64,000 bases of DNA from JADGRB01 sp036267635 (lineage in GTDB: Bacteria; Myxococcota_A; Polyangia; Fen-1088), in assembly GCA_036267635.1 (NCBI GenBank), contig DATAVR010000047.1, positions 66,812 to 130,811 of the forward strand. Reading direction: 5' to 3'. This document shows positions 1-8,052 of this stretch, one piece after another. Made by a program: the position numbers and the translations under genes. Numbering within the stretch: the first letter of the stretch is position 1; each line of letters starts with the position of its first letter. A model generated the notes under the pieces. That model saw nothing but the letters and a program-made list of their open reading frames with translations, was not told the DNA's origin and did no database searches.

Positions 1-462
1 TACGACGAGCTCTGGGTGGGCGGCAAGTGCGCCTACAAGCTGGAGCCGGTGGTCGCGGACGGCGGCGAGATCGTCATCTACGCCCCCCACATCCACGAGA
101 TCTCGGTCGTGCACGGCGCGCTGATCCGCCAGATCGGCTACCACGTGCGCGACTATTTCCTGAAGCAGCCGGGCCGATTCCCCGGCGTGCCGCGCGGCGT
201 GCTGGCGCACGCAACCCACGTCAAGGGGATCGGCCGCTACGAAGACGGCATCGAAACGCCACGCATCACGGTGACGCTGGCGACCGGAATCAGCGCCGCG
301 GAGTGCCGCGCCGTGAACCTCGGCTACCGCGACCACCGCAGCATCGACGTCGCCGACTGGAAAGACCGCGAGGACGAAGGCCTCCTCTACGTCCCCAAGG
401 CGGGGGAGATCCTTTATCGCTTGAAGAACGATCCGTTCACGACTACGAGGATGCCGACATGA
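1..462 (+). CDS. LarA-family nickel-dependent hydroxyacid racemase/epimerase, C-terminal part
   Basis: The gene enters from the left edge, so only its last 153 residues are visible. The reading frame is open from base 1. The segment around GGEIVIYAPHIHEIS, followed by GYHVRDYF and a Gly/His-rich C-terminal part, resembles the C-terminal domain of LarA (DUF2088) proteins. Known members use a nickel-pincer cofactor to racemize or epimerize 2-hydroxyacids such as lactate, and related members epimerize sugar acids such as gluconate. The stop codon overlaps the kdgK start by 4 bases (ATGA), so the two are translationally coupled. That coupling, and the sugar-acid genes downstream, favour a sugar-acid substrate over lactate. 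This is inference, because the catalytic N-terminal half lies outside the window. Confidence 0.75.
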   Translation, partial: YDELWVGGKCAYKLEPVVADGGEIVIYAPHIHEISVVHGALIRQIGYHVRDYFLKQPGRFPGVPRGVLAHATHVKGIGRYEDGIETPRITVTLATGISAAECRAVNLGYRDHRSIDVADWKDREDEGLLYVPKAGEILYRLKNDPFTTTRMPT

Positions 463-1559
463 CCCAAGCAGGCCCCGGAGCCCTCAAGATTCGCGCCGAC
501 GGCGCGCTCGATTTTCTCAGCCTGGGGGCGCTGGTTCATCGCCTCGATCCGGGCATCATCCCGTTCCGCAAGGCCAGCCACTGCGACATCCACGTCAGCG
601 GCGGCGAGTTCAACGTGGCGGCCAACCTGGCCGACTGCTTCGGGATGAACGCCGGTCTCGCCAGCGCCATGGTCGACTACCCGATCGGCGACCTCATCGC
701 CGAGCGCGTCCGGGCCATGGGCGTGCGCCCCTTCTACAAGCGCTTTTCGCACAACGGCGTCAACGGCCCCAACATGGCGACCGTCTACAGCGATCGCGGC
801 GCCGGTGTGCGCGCGCCGGTGGTGTTCTACAACCGGTCCAACGAGGCGGCCGCGCAGCTCAAGCCGGGCGACTTCGACTGGAAGGCGATCTTCGGCGCCA
901 ACGTGGGCGTCCGCTGGTTCCACAGCGGCGGCATCTTCGCCGCGCTCTCCGAGACGACCGGCGCGCTCATCGCCGAGGGGATGAGGGCGGCCAAGGCGGC
1001 CGGCGCGGTCACCAGCTTCGATCTCAACTTTCGCGAGAAGCTCTGGAACCTGTGGGGCGGCCAAAAAATCGCCGTGGAGGTGGTCGAGCGGATCGTCGAG
1101 AACGTCGACGTGCTGGTCGGCAATGAAGAGGATCTCCAGAAAGGCCTCGGGATCGCCGGACCGGAGGTGGCGGCGAAATCCAAGCTCGATCCCTCCGCTT
1201 TTGTCGACATGATCGACAAAGTCGTGGCCAAGCACCCGCACGTCAAGGTGGTCGCCACCACGCTGCGCGAGGTGCACTCGACCAACCGGCACAGCTGGAG
1301 CGCAGTGGCCTGGGAGGGCGGCAAGACCCACCTGGCGCCGACCGCGGAGCTGGATGTGGTCGATCGGGTGGGCGGCGGCGACGGGTTCGCGGCCGGATTC
1401 ATCTACGGGATGCTCTCGGGCGCCCCGCCCGAGGAGGCCGTCAAGCTGGGGTGGGCGCATGGAGCCTTGCTCACGACCTTCCCAGGCGATACGACCATGG
1501 CCACGCTGGACCAGGTCCGGGCCTTCGCCAAGGGGGGCTCGGCGCGGATCCAGCGCTGA
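459..1559 (+). CDS. kdgK: PfkB-family sugar kinase, probable 2-keto-3-deoxygluconate kinase
   Basis: Encodes 366 residues, slightly longer than the usual 300-340 of the ribokinase/PfkB family. The N-terminal GGEFNVAANLADCFG segment matches the substrate-binding Gly region. The C-terminal RVGGGDGFAAGFIYG is the PfkB signature with the catalytic Asp and the anion hole. The expected reaction is ATP-dependent phosphorylation of a sugar acid. KdgK makes 2-keto-3-deoxy-6-phosphogluconate, and the neighbouring uxaE and LarA-type genes support this substrate, but fructokinase-like activity cannot be excluded by sequence alone. The ATG overlaps the preceding stop codon. It is followed 61 bases later by gnd. 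Confidence 0.8.
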   Translation: MTQAGPGALKIRADGALDFLSLGALVHRLDPGIIPFRKASHCDIHVSGGEFNVAANLADCFGMNAGLASAMVDYPIGDLIAERVRAMGVRPFYKRFSHNGVNGPNMATVYSDRGAGVRAPVVFYNRSNEAAAQLKPGDFDWKAIFGANVGVRWFHSGGIFAALSETTGALIAEGMRAAKAAGAVTSFDLNFREKLWNLWGGQKIAVEVVERIVENVDVLVGNEEDLQKGLGIAGPEVAAKSKLDPSAFVDMIDKVVAKHPHVKVVATTLREVHSTNRHSWSAVAWEGGKTHLAPTAELDVVDRVGGGDGFAAGFIYGMLSGAPPEEAVKLGWAHGALLTTFPGDTTMATLDQVRAFAKGGSARIQR

Positions 1560-1620
1560 AACCCCTTCTTCGACAGACTTCCAACAACCTTCGCACGGAA
1601 CGAAAAGGACAAACACGATC

Positions 1621-3072
1621 ATGGAAAAGGCGGACATCGGACTCGTCGGGTTGGCGGTGATGGGCGAGAACCTCATCCTCAACATGGAGAGCCGCGGCTA
1701 CACCGTGGCGGTCTTCAACCGGACAGTCGAGAAGGTCGACAAGTTCATGGCCGGGCGGGCCAAGGGGAAGAAGATCGTCGGCGCCCACACGCTGCAGGAG
1801 CTGGTCGGCTCGCTGAAGTCGCCGCGCAAGGTGATGCTGATGGTGAAGGCCGGGACGGCCGTCGACGAGTTCATCGATCACCTGACGCCGCTGCTCGACA
1901 AGGGCGACATCATCATCGACGGCGGCAACTCGCACTTCCCCGACACCATCCGGCGCACCAGGGCGCTGGAGGCCAAGGGGCTGCTCTACATCGGCACGGG
2001 GGTCTCGGGCGGCGAAGAAGGGGCGCTCAAGGGGCCGTCGATCATGCCGGGCGGCTCGCCCGCGGCCTGGCCGGCGGTGAAGCCGATCTTTCAGGCCATC
2101 GCCGCCAAGGTCGACGACGGAACGCCCTGCTGTGACTGGGTGGGCAGCGACGGCGCCGGCCACTTCGTGAAGATGGTCCACAACGGGATCGAGTACGGCG
2201 ACATGCAGCTCATCTGCGAGTCGTACCAAATCATGAAGGACCTCCTCGGCATGTCAGCCGACGAGATGCACCAGGTGTTCGCCGAGTGGAACAAGGGCGA
2301 TCTCGACAGCTACCTGATCGAGATCACCCGCGACATCCTGAGCTTCAAGGACAAGGACGGCTCACCGCTGGTCGACAAGATCCTCGACACCGCCGGGCAA
2401 AAAGGGACCGGCAAGTGGACCAGCGTGACCGCGCTCGATCTGGGGATCCCGCTGACGCTGATCAGCGAGGCGGTCTTCGCGCGCATCCTGTCGGCGACCA
2501 AGGACGAGCGGGTCGCGGCCTCCAAGATCCTGCGCGGGCCGAAGCTGTCGTTCACCGGCGATCGCAAGGCCTTCATCGCCGACGTCGGCCAGGCGCTCTA
2601 CGCCTCGAAGATCGTGTCGTACGCGCAGGGCTACCAGATGATGCAGGCCGCGGCGGTGGAATATAAGTGGGACCTCAGCTACGGCGGCATCGCGCTGATG
2701 TGGCGGGGCGGCTGCATCATCCGCTCGAAGTTCCTCGGCAAGATCAAAGAGGCCTACGACAAGGACCCCAAGCTCTCGAACCTGCTGCTGGCGCCGTTCT
2801 TCCAGCAGAAGATCGACGAGGCGCAGGAGGGGTGGCGGCGCGTGGTGGCGACGGCGGCGACGAACGGGATCTGGATCCCGGCCACGGCCACCGCGCTCAC
2901 CTACTTCGACGGCTTCCGCAACGGCCGGCTGCCGGCGAACTTGCTGCAGGCCCAACGCGACTACTTCGGCGCGCACCAGTACGAACGCGTCGACCAGCCG
3001 CGCGGGCAGTTCTTCCACACCAACTGGACCGGCCGGGGCGGGGACACGGCGTCGTCCGCCTACATCGTTTGA
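1621..3072 (+). CDS. gnd: 6-phosphogluconate dehydrogenase (decarboxylating)
   Basis: Encodes 483 residues, the usual length of the long-form enzyme. It begins with the NADP-binding GLAVMGENLILNMESRG motif. DGGNSHFPDT, the GTGVSGGEEGALKGPS substrate loop and the GHFVKMVHNGIEYGDMQ catalytic block (with the Lys-x-x-His-Asn motif) all follow in order. It converts 6-phosphogluconate to ribulose 5-phosphate, CO2 and NADPH in the cytoplasm. The start is ATG at 1621, with a purine-rich stretch (GAAAAGGA) some 14 bases upstream. It lies between kdgK and uxaE, with zwf and rpiA close by, so both dehydrogenases of the oxidative pentose phosphate pathway are here. A lactonase gene (pgl) is not visible. 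Confidence 0.97.
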   Translation: MEKADIGLVGLAVMGENLILNMESRGYTVAVFNRTVEKVDKFMAGRAKGKKIVGAHTLQELVGSLKSPRKVMLMVKAGTAVDEFIDHLTPLLDKGDIIIDGGNSHFPDTIRRTRALEAKGLLYIGTGVSGGEEGALKGPSIMPGGSPAAWPAVKPIFQAIAAKVDDGTPCCDWVGSDGAGHFVKMVHNGIEYGDMQLICESYQIMKDLLGMSADEMHQVFAEWNKGDLDSYLIEITRDILSFKDKDGSPLVDKILDTAGQKGTGKWTSVTALDLGIPLTLISEAVFARILSATKDERVAASKILRGPKLSFTGDRKAFIADVGQALYASKIVSYAQGYQMMQAAAVEYKWDLSYGGIALMWRGGCIIRSKFLGKIKEAYDKDPKLSNLLLAPFFQQKIDEAQEGWRRVVATAATNGIWIPATATALTYFDGFRNGRLPANLLQAQRDYFGAHQYERVDQPRGQFFHTNWTGRGGDTASSAYIV

Positions 3073-3082
3073 AAGGAGCTTG

Positions 3083-4330
3083 ATGCAGATCGAGAAGTTC
3101 TCGCTGGGGATCGGTGACAGGTTCGGCCGCGAAGGGCTGGCGCAGCTCCGCGCCGTCCAGCAGGCCGAGAAGGCCGGCGTGGTGGTGGTGCCGGTCTGGA
3201 ACAAATCCTTCCGCGAGCACTCTCTCATCGGCACCACGCCCGACGACGTCCGCGCCGAGGCCGACGAGGCGGTTCGGCGTGGCGGTTGGAGGTACGCCTA
3301 CCACGTCGACGCCGACCACATCGGCGTCAAGACGGTCGACGGCTTCCTGGCCGGCAGCGACTTCTACACGCTGGACGTCGCCGACTTCATCGGCCAGGCG
3401 CCGGACGACGCCGCGCTGGCGGCGTTCGTGCGCGACATGGGCTCGTTTCGCGGCACGCTGCGCATCCCCGGCGTCGACGCCTCCTTCGAGGTGACCGACG
3501 CCGCCCTCGAGAAGATCGGCCGCAGCTACCTGGCAGCCGTCCTCGAGGCGGGGAAGATCTACCGGCGGGTCGCCGCCGCCAAGGGGGAGGGCAAGTTCAT
3601 CCCCGAGGTCTCCACCGACGAGGCGACCGAGCCGCAGCTCCCCTTCGAGCTCTTCTTCATCCTGGGGGCGCTGGCGCGCGAAAAGATCCCCGTGCAGACG
3701 ATCGCCCCCAAGTTCTCCGGCAAGTTCCTGAAGGGGATCGACTACGTCGGCGACACGCAGGCCTTCGCGCGCGAGCTCGACGCCGATCTGGCCGTGGTCA
3801 AGCATGCGATTTCGGTGTTCGGGCTGCCGGCGTCGCTCAAGATCAGCGTCCACACCGGCAGTGACAAGTTCTCGCTCTACCCGATCATCAACCGCGCCAT
3901 CGCCAAGCATGGCGCCGGTCTGCACCTCAAGACCGCCGGGACGACCTGGCTGGAAGAGGTCATCGGCGTGGCGCTCTCCGGACCGGCGGGACTGGCGGTG
4001 GCCAAGAAGGTCTACCTGACGGCGCTGCCGCGCTACGACGAGCTCTGCAAGCCGTACGCGACGGTCGTGGAGATCGATCGCGCCAGGCTGCCTGCGCCCG
4101 CTGCGGTCGAGCGTTGGAGCGCCGACGATCTCGTCAGCCGCCTGCGCCACGACCAGTCCAACCCCGCCTACGATCTGCACCTGCGCCAGTTCGTGCACGT
4201 CTCCTTCCGTGTGGCCGCCGAGATGGGGGCCGAGTGGACGGGGGCGCTCGAGACGGCCCGCGAGGTGGCCGGCCGCTGCGTGACGGAGAATCTCTTCGAC
4301 CGTCACATTCGCCCCCTGTTTCTTTCCTAG
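3083..4330 (+). CDS. uxaE: Tagaturonate epimerase family protein
   Basis: Encodes 415 residues. A good ribosome binding site (AAAGGAG) lies just after the gnd stop codon and points to ATG 3083 rather than the TTG three bases earlier. Recognisable features are YAYHVDADHIG (likely metal-ligand His and Asp), PEVSTDEATEPQLPFEL, and the ISVHTGSDKFSLYP block in the second half. These match the UxaE family known from Thermotoga, which interconverts tagaturonate and fructuronate in uronic acid degradation. Together with kdgK this suggests galacturonate or a related sugar acid feeds into 2-keto-3-deoxygluconate. The genes for isomerization and for mannonate oxidation and dehydration are not in the window. 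The family assignment is firm and the exact substrate is inferred. Confidence 0.82.
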   Translation: MQIEKFSLGIGDRFGREGLAQLRAVQQAEKAGVVVVPVWNKSFREHSLIGTTPDDVRAEADEAVRRGGWRYAYHVDADHIGVKTVDGFLAGSDFYTLDVADFIGQAPDDAALAAFVRDMGSFRGTLRIPGVDASFEVTDAALEKIGRSYLAAVLEAGKIYRRVAAAKGEGKFIPEVSTDEATEPQLPFELFFILGALAREKIPVQTIAPKFSGKFLKGIDYVGDTQAFARELDADLAVVKHAISVFGLPASLKISVHTGSDKFSLYPIINRAIAKHGAGLHLKTAGTTWLEEVIGVALSGPAGLAVAKKVYLTALPRYDELCKPYATVVEIDRARLPAPAAVERWSADDLVSRLRHDQSNPAYDLHLRQFVHVSFRVAAEMGAEWTGALETAREVAGRCVTENLFDRHIRPLFLS

Positions 4331-4352
4331 TCCTTGGGCGGGTAGTCGTCCT

Positions 4353-4358
4353 TATACT
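4353..4358 (+). promoter_or_regulatory. -10-like hexamer TATACT just before zwf
   Basis: TATACT ends 7 bases before the zwf ATG, and there is no Shine-Dalgarno sequence between them. Transcription from it would begin at or next to the start codon, giving a leaderless mRNA. No good -35 hexamer is seen at 17 bases. Confidence 0.4.
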
Positions 4359-4365
4359 GGCCGCC

Positions 4366-5736
4366 ATGAGCGAGCCACGTGCGGATGCCTTCGTCTTCTT
4401 CGGGGCGAGCGGAGATCTCGCCTACAAGAAGATCTTCCCCGCGCTTTACGCCATGACCCGGCGCGGGCACCTCGACATGCCGGTCATCGGCGTGGCGAAC
4501 TCCGACTGGAAGCTGGAGCAGTTCCGGGAGCGCGCGCGCCAGAGCCTCAAGGAGCACGTCCAGCAGCTGGACGAGGCCGCCGTCGGCAAGCTGCTGGAGC
4601 GCCTCCGCTACGTGCGGGGCGACTACGCCGACGCCGCCACCTTCACCACGCTCCGCCGTGAGCTGGGAGATGCCGCCCACCCCACCCACTACCTGGCCAT
4701 TCCCCCCAGCGTCTTCGGCACCGTGGTGACCGGGCTGGCCAAATCCGGCAGCGCCAAAGGGGCGCGCCTGGTGGTCGAAAAGCCGTTCGGCCGCGACCTG
4801 ACGTCGGCGCGCGCGCTCAACCAGACGCTCCACCAGGCCTTCGACGAGTCGGCGATCTTCCGCATCGATCACTATCTCGGCAAGGAGTCGGTGCAGAACC
4901 TGCTCCTGTTCCGGTTCGACAACACGTTCCTCGAACCGATCTGGAACCGGAACTACGTGGAGAGCGTGCAGATCACGATGGCCGAGAGCTTCGGTGTGCA
5001 GGGGCGCGGCAAGTTCTACGAGGAGGCGGGTGCGATCCGCGACGTCATCCAGAATCACCTCTTGCAGGTGATCGGCTTTCTGGCGATGGAGCCGCCGCTC
5101 GGCGCCTACGCCGAGTCGATCCGCGACGAGCAGGTCAAGGTCTTCCGCGCCATCCGCCCTCTCAGCCCGGACGATCTCGTGCGCGGCCAGTTCGACGGCT
5201 ATCGAAAGGAAGCGGGCGTCGCGCCGGACTCCACCGTCGAGACGTTCGCGGCGGTGCGGCTCCACGTCGATTCGTGGCGCTGGGACGGCGTCCCTTTCTT
5301 CATTCGCGCCGGCAAGTGCCTGCCGACCTCGACGACCGAGGTGCTGGTCAGTCTCAAGCGTCCGCCGCTGCGCCGGCTGGGGCCACAGGAGACCAACCAT
5401 CTCCGGTTTCGGCTCTCGCCCGACGTGATCATCGCGCTCGGCGCGCGGATCAAGAAGTCGGGCGAGCACATGGTGTCGGAGCCGACCGAGCTCAAGATGG
5501 TGCACCAGGCCGACGGCGACGAGATGGAGGCCTACGAGCGGCTGCTGGGCGACGCGATGGCCGGCGACGCCACGCTGTTCTCGCGCCAGGACGGCGTCGA
5601 GGCGGCCTGGGCCATCGTCGATCCGATCCTCACCGGCGCGACGCCCGTGCATCAGTACGAGCCGGGGACCTGGGGGCCCCCGGACGCGGCGCGCCTCACC
5701 GCCGACGTGGGCGGCTGGCATGCCCCGGAGGCCTAG
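4366..5736 (+). CDS. zwf: Glucose-6-phosphate 1-dehydrogenase
   Basis: Encodes 456 residues, a little shorter than the typical 480-500. It begins with the Rossmann motif FFGASGDLAYKKIFPALY. RIDHYLGKE is the active-site signature (catalytic His follows Asp), and KPFG and VQITMAESFGV are substrate-side motifs. It oxidises glucose 6-phosphate to 6-phosphogluconolactone and reduces NADP. The ATG at 4366 is preceded by a -10-like TATACT and lacks a ribosome binding site, so it may have its own promoter despite lying 35 bases after uxaE. A short tandem repeat covers the stop codon. Confidence 0.96.
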   Translation: MSEPRADAFVFFGASGDLAYKKIFPALYAMTRRGHLDMPVIGVANSDWKLEQFRERARQSLKEHVQQLDEAAVGKLLERLRYVRGDYADAATFTTLRRELGDAAHPTHYLAIPPSVFGTVVTGLAKSGSAKGARLVVEKPFGRDLTSARALNQTLHQAFDESAIFRIDHYLGKESVQNLLLFRFDNTFLEPIWNRNYVESVQITMAESFGVQGRGKFYEEAGAIRDVIQNHLLQVIGFLAMEPPLGAYAESIRDEQVKVFRAIRPLSPDDLVRGQFDGYRKEAGVAPDSTVETFAAVRLHVDSWRWDGVPFFIRAGKCLPTSTTEVLVSLKRPPLRRLGPQETNHLRFRLSPDVIIALGARIKKSGEHMVSEPTELKMVHQADGDEMEAYERLLGDAMAGDATLFSRQDGVEAAWAIVDPILTGATPVHQYEPGTWGPPDAARLTADVGGWHAPEA

Positions 5737-5764
5737 TTTGAAGCCTAGTTTGAGGCCCAGTCTA
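5729..5764 (+). repeat. Three 12-bp tandem units across the zwf stop codon
   Basis: Units of the form AGGCCTAGTTTG / AAGCCTAGTTTG / AGGCCCAGTCTA run end to end. The zwf stop TAG lies in the first unit and the array fills most of the zwf-rpiA spacer. It looks like replication-slippage expansion. Confidence 0.8.
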
Positions 5765-5781
5765 AAGAAGGGTGCGAGGTC

Positions 5782-6540
5782 ATGAGCACGAAAGGTCCGA
5801 CCAAAGGGACCGCCAGAGGGACACCGGGCGCATCGACCGATCCCGGCGTGCTGGCCGCCGCCACGCTGGCCGCGTCGCTGGTGACCGACGGGATGCGCGT
5901 CGGGCTCGGCTCCGGGCGCGCCGCCACGGCGTTCATTGCGGCGATCGGGGCGCGCGCGCGGCGTGGGCTCAAGGTATCGGGCGTGCCGACGTCGGAGGCG
6001 TCGGCGCGATTGGCCCGCTCGCTGGAGATCCCGCTCATCGACATCGACGAGGAGACGCTGCTCGACCTCACCGTCGACGGCGCCGACGAGGTGGCGCCCA
6101 ACCTCGATCTGGTGAAGGGGCGCGGCGCCGCCTTCGTCCGCGAGAGAATCGTGGCGGCGGCCTCCCGGCGCCAGGTCATCGTGGTCACGCCCGAGAAGAT
6201 GGTCCCCGTCCTCTGCGCCAAGGACGGGTTCCCGGTGGAGGTGATCCCGCTCGGCGCCGGTCTGGCGATTCGCCGCCTCAAGGCGCTGGGCCTGAGCCCC
6301 CTCGTGCGCCCCGACGGGGCCGGCGGCGGCCCCCTCATTTCGGTCAACGGCAACCTGATCTTCGATTGCGGCGTCTCGCGGCCGCTGGCCGAGCCGGCGC
6401 TGGCCCGCACGTTGGAGACGGCGATCTGTCGGATCCCCGGCGTGGTCGACACCGGCCTCTTCCTCGGCACCGCCGAGCGCGTGCTGGTCGGCCACCCCGA
6501 CGGCCACGTCGAAGTCCTCAAGCGATCGGACCTGCGGTGA
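5782..6540 (+). CDS. rpiA: Ribose-5-phosphate isomerase A
   Basis: Encodes 252 residues with an N-terminal extension of about 20 residues before the RpiA core. GLGSGRAATAFI is the phosphate-binding loop, DGADEV carries the catalytic acid, and KGRGAAFVRERIVA holds the active-site Lys. It interconverts ribulose 5-phosphate and ribose 5-phosphate, directly downstream of the Gnd reaction. AAGAAGGG about 10 bases upstream serves as ribosome binding site for ATG 5782. The stop overlaps the GTG start of the next gene by 4 bases, so both are co-translated. Confidence 0.95.
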   Translation: MSTKGPTKGTARGTPGASTDPGVLAAATLAASLVTDGMRVGLGSGRAATAFIAAIGARARRGLKVSGVPTSEASARLARSLEIPLIDIDEETLLDLTVDGADEVAPNLDLVKGRGAAFVRERIVAAASRRQVIVVTPEKMVPVLCAKDGFPVEVIPLGAGLAIRRLKALGLSPLVRPDGAGGGPLISVNGNLIFDCGVSRPLAEPALARTLETAICRIPGVVDTGLFLGTAERVLVGHPDGHVEVLKRSDLR

Positions 6541-7220
6541 GCCGCCCGGGCAACGTCGTCTTCCTCTTCGACGTCGACAACACGCTGCTCGACAACGATC
6601 GGGTGAGCGCCGATCTCCGCCGCTACCTCGTCAACGAAGTGGGCGCGGGGAGGGCCGCGCAATACTTCGAGATCTTCGAGGCGCTGCGGATCGAGCTCGG
6701 CTACTCGGACTACCTCGGCACCCTGCAGCGCTATCGGGTGGTCCACCCGCGGGATCCGCACCTGCTGGCCGTCTCGTCGTTCCTGGTCAACTACCCGTTC
6801 GCCAACCGGCTGTTCCCGGGCTCGCTCGACGCCCTCGAGCACGCGGCGAAGCTCGGCCAGACGGTCATCCTCTCCGACGGCGACGTCGTGTTCCAGCCGC
6901 GCAAGGTCGAGCGCGCCGGCCTCTTCGATGCCGTCGAAAAGCGCGTCCTCATCTACATCCACAAAGAGCACGAGCTGGACGACGTCGAGCGCCGCTACCC
7001 CGCCGATCACTACGTGCTCGTCGACGACAAGATCCGCATCCTCACCGCGGTGAAGAAGATCTGGGGCGAGCGTCTCACCACGGTCTTCCCGCGCCAGGGG
7101 CACTACGCGCTGGCCCCCGAGGTGGCGAGCTTCCCGCCACCCGACATCACGCTCGGGCGGATCGGTGACTTCTGCGACTGCGATCTGCCGCGCCTGCTGG
7201 CGGCGGCCCGCAGGCAGTAG
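6537..7220 (+). CDS. HAD-superfamily hydrolase
   Basis: Encodes 227 residues from a GTG that overlaps the rpiA stop codon. FLFDVDNTLLDND is HAD motif I with the nucleophile Asp and the general acid Asp. VILSDGD is motif II and YVLVDDK is motif III/IV. An alpha-helical cap lies between motif I and II. A phosphatase acting on a small phosphorylated metabolite is likely, and coupling to rpiA suggests a sugar phosphate, but the substrate cannot be read from the sequence. The C-terminus ends with an unusual Cys pair (FCDCDLP). It is convergent with the next gene, and the 55-base gap shows no clear terminator. Confidence 0.85.
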   Translation: MSRPGNVVFLFDVDNTLLDNDRVSADLRRYLVNEVGAGRAAQYFEIFEALRIELGYSDYLGTLQRYRVVHPRDPHLLAVSSFLVNYPFANRLFPGSLDALEHAAKLGQTVILSDGDVVFQPRKVERAGLFDAVEKRVLIYIHKEHELDDVERRYPADHYVLVDDKIRILTAVKKIWGERLTTVFPRQGHYALAPEVASFPPPDITLGRIGDFCDCDLPRLLAAARRQ

Positions 7221-7275
7221 CCAGCGAGGGCCGGAACGGAGCGTCAGGTCGAGGTCGTCATCAACACGCCGCGCG

Positions 7276-8052
7276 TCACTCCGCGAGCTCTCCCGACGGG
7301 CCGACGCGCGAGCGGCTGATCGCGCAGTCGTCGATGTAGAGGGTCACCGTCTCGGGCGTCAGGTCCTCGCCGACGCTGCAGGCGTCCCACTCGACCCAGG
7401 AGGTCGGGCTGGTGGGGCGGCCGGCGACGTCGACCACCTGCTGGCCATTGAGCCAGTAGGTGAGGCGGCCGGTGTCGTCGTTGGTCGGGCGATAGAACGC
7501 CTCCAGCTGGAACCAGGCCTCGACCGGCACCACGGGGTTGGGCACGTCGAGCGGGATGTCGGCCACCGTCGTGTGATCGTAGAGCTGGAGCGTCATCTCG
7601 CCGCTCGGCAGCGAGGCCAGATCCATGTCGTAGAGCTCGTTGGTGGTGCTCGGATCGTCGGCGTTGGTCCGCTCGCGGAACTTGAAGATCACCCAGAACG
7701 TTCCGACCGATACGCTGCGCGGCAGGTAGTACCAGGCGCTGTAGTAGGCCTCGGCCGGCAGCTCGGCCGTCCGCGCGAGACCGGCGTTCTCCTGCGTGTT
7801 GTCCGGTCCGGCGGTGATGGTCAGCGCGGCGGAGAAGCTCCCCCGGTGGGACTCGGCGTTCGACACGGCGATCATGTTGGGGGGCATCGGGAATGCCTGC
7901 GCCGAGCCGACCTGGGCGCCGGTCCACTCGCTGAAGTCACCGGTCTCGAACCGCGCGGTCCAGAGCAGATCCGACCCGACGTCGAGCTGGCCGCAGCCCG
8001 CGGCGAGCGCCGCCAGCAGCACCGTCATCGGCAGGAGCGTTCGGGCGGTCAT
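7276..8052 (-). CDS. Lipoprotein with a polysaccharide-lyase-like jelly-roll domain
   Basis: Encodes 258 residues. The N-terminus is a lipoprotein signal (MTARTLLPMTVLLAALAAGC). The body has features of the concanavalin-like fold used by heparin-lyase-like and alginate-lyase-like proteins: FETGDFSEWTG near the start, YYSAWYYLP, WVIFKFRERT, and a late LYIDDCAIS. A secreted or surface-bound glycan-binding or glycan-cleaving protein is likely. Which one is not clear, and catalytic residues cannot be assigned. The ATG overlaps the upstream gene's stop by one base (TGATG), so the two form an operon. Confidence 0.7.
   Translation of the reverse strand: MTARTLLPMTVLLAALAAGCGQLDVGSDLLWTARFETGDFSEWTGAQVGSAQAFPMPPNMIAVSNAESHRGSFSAALTITAGPDNTQENAGLARTAELPAEAYYSAWYYLPRSVSVGTFWVIFKFRERTNADDPSTTNELYDMDLASLPSGEMTLQLYDHTTVADIPLDVPNPVVPVEAWFQLEAFYRPTNDDTGRLTYWLNGQQVVDVAGRPTSPTSWVEWDACSVGEDLTPETVTLYIDDCAISRSRVGPSGELAE

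Noticed and set aside
4327..6507. 726-codon minus-strand open frame opposite zwf and rpiA
   Set aside because: It is antisense to two genes with clear catalytic motifs, and has no recognisable domain. Codon bias explains the open frame.
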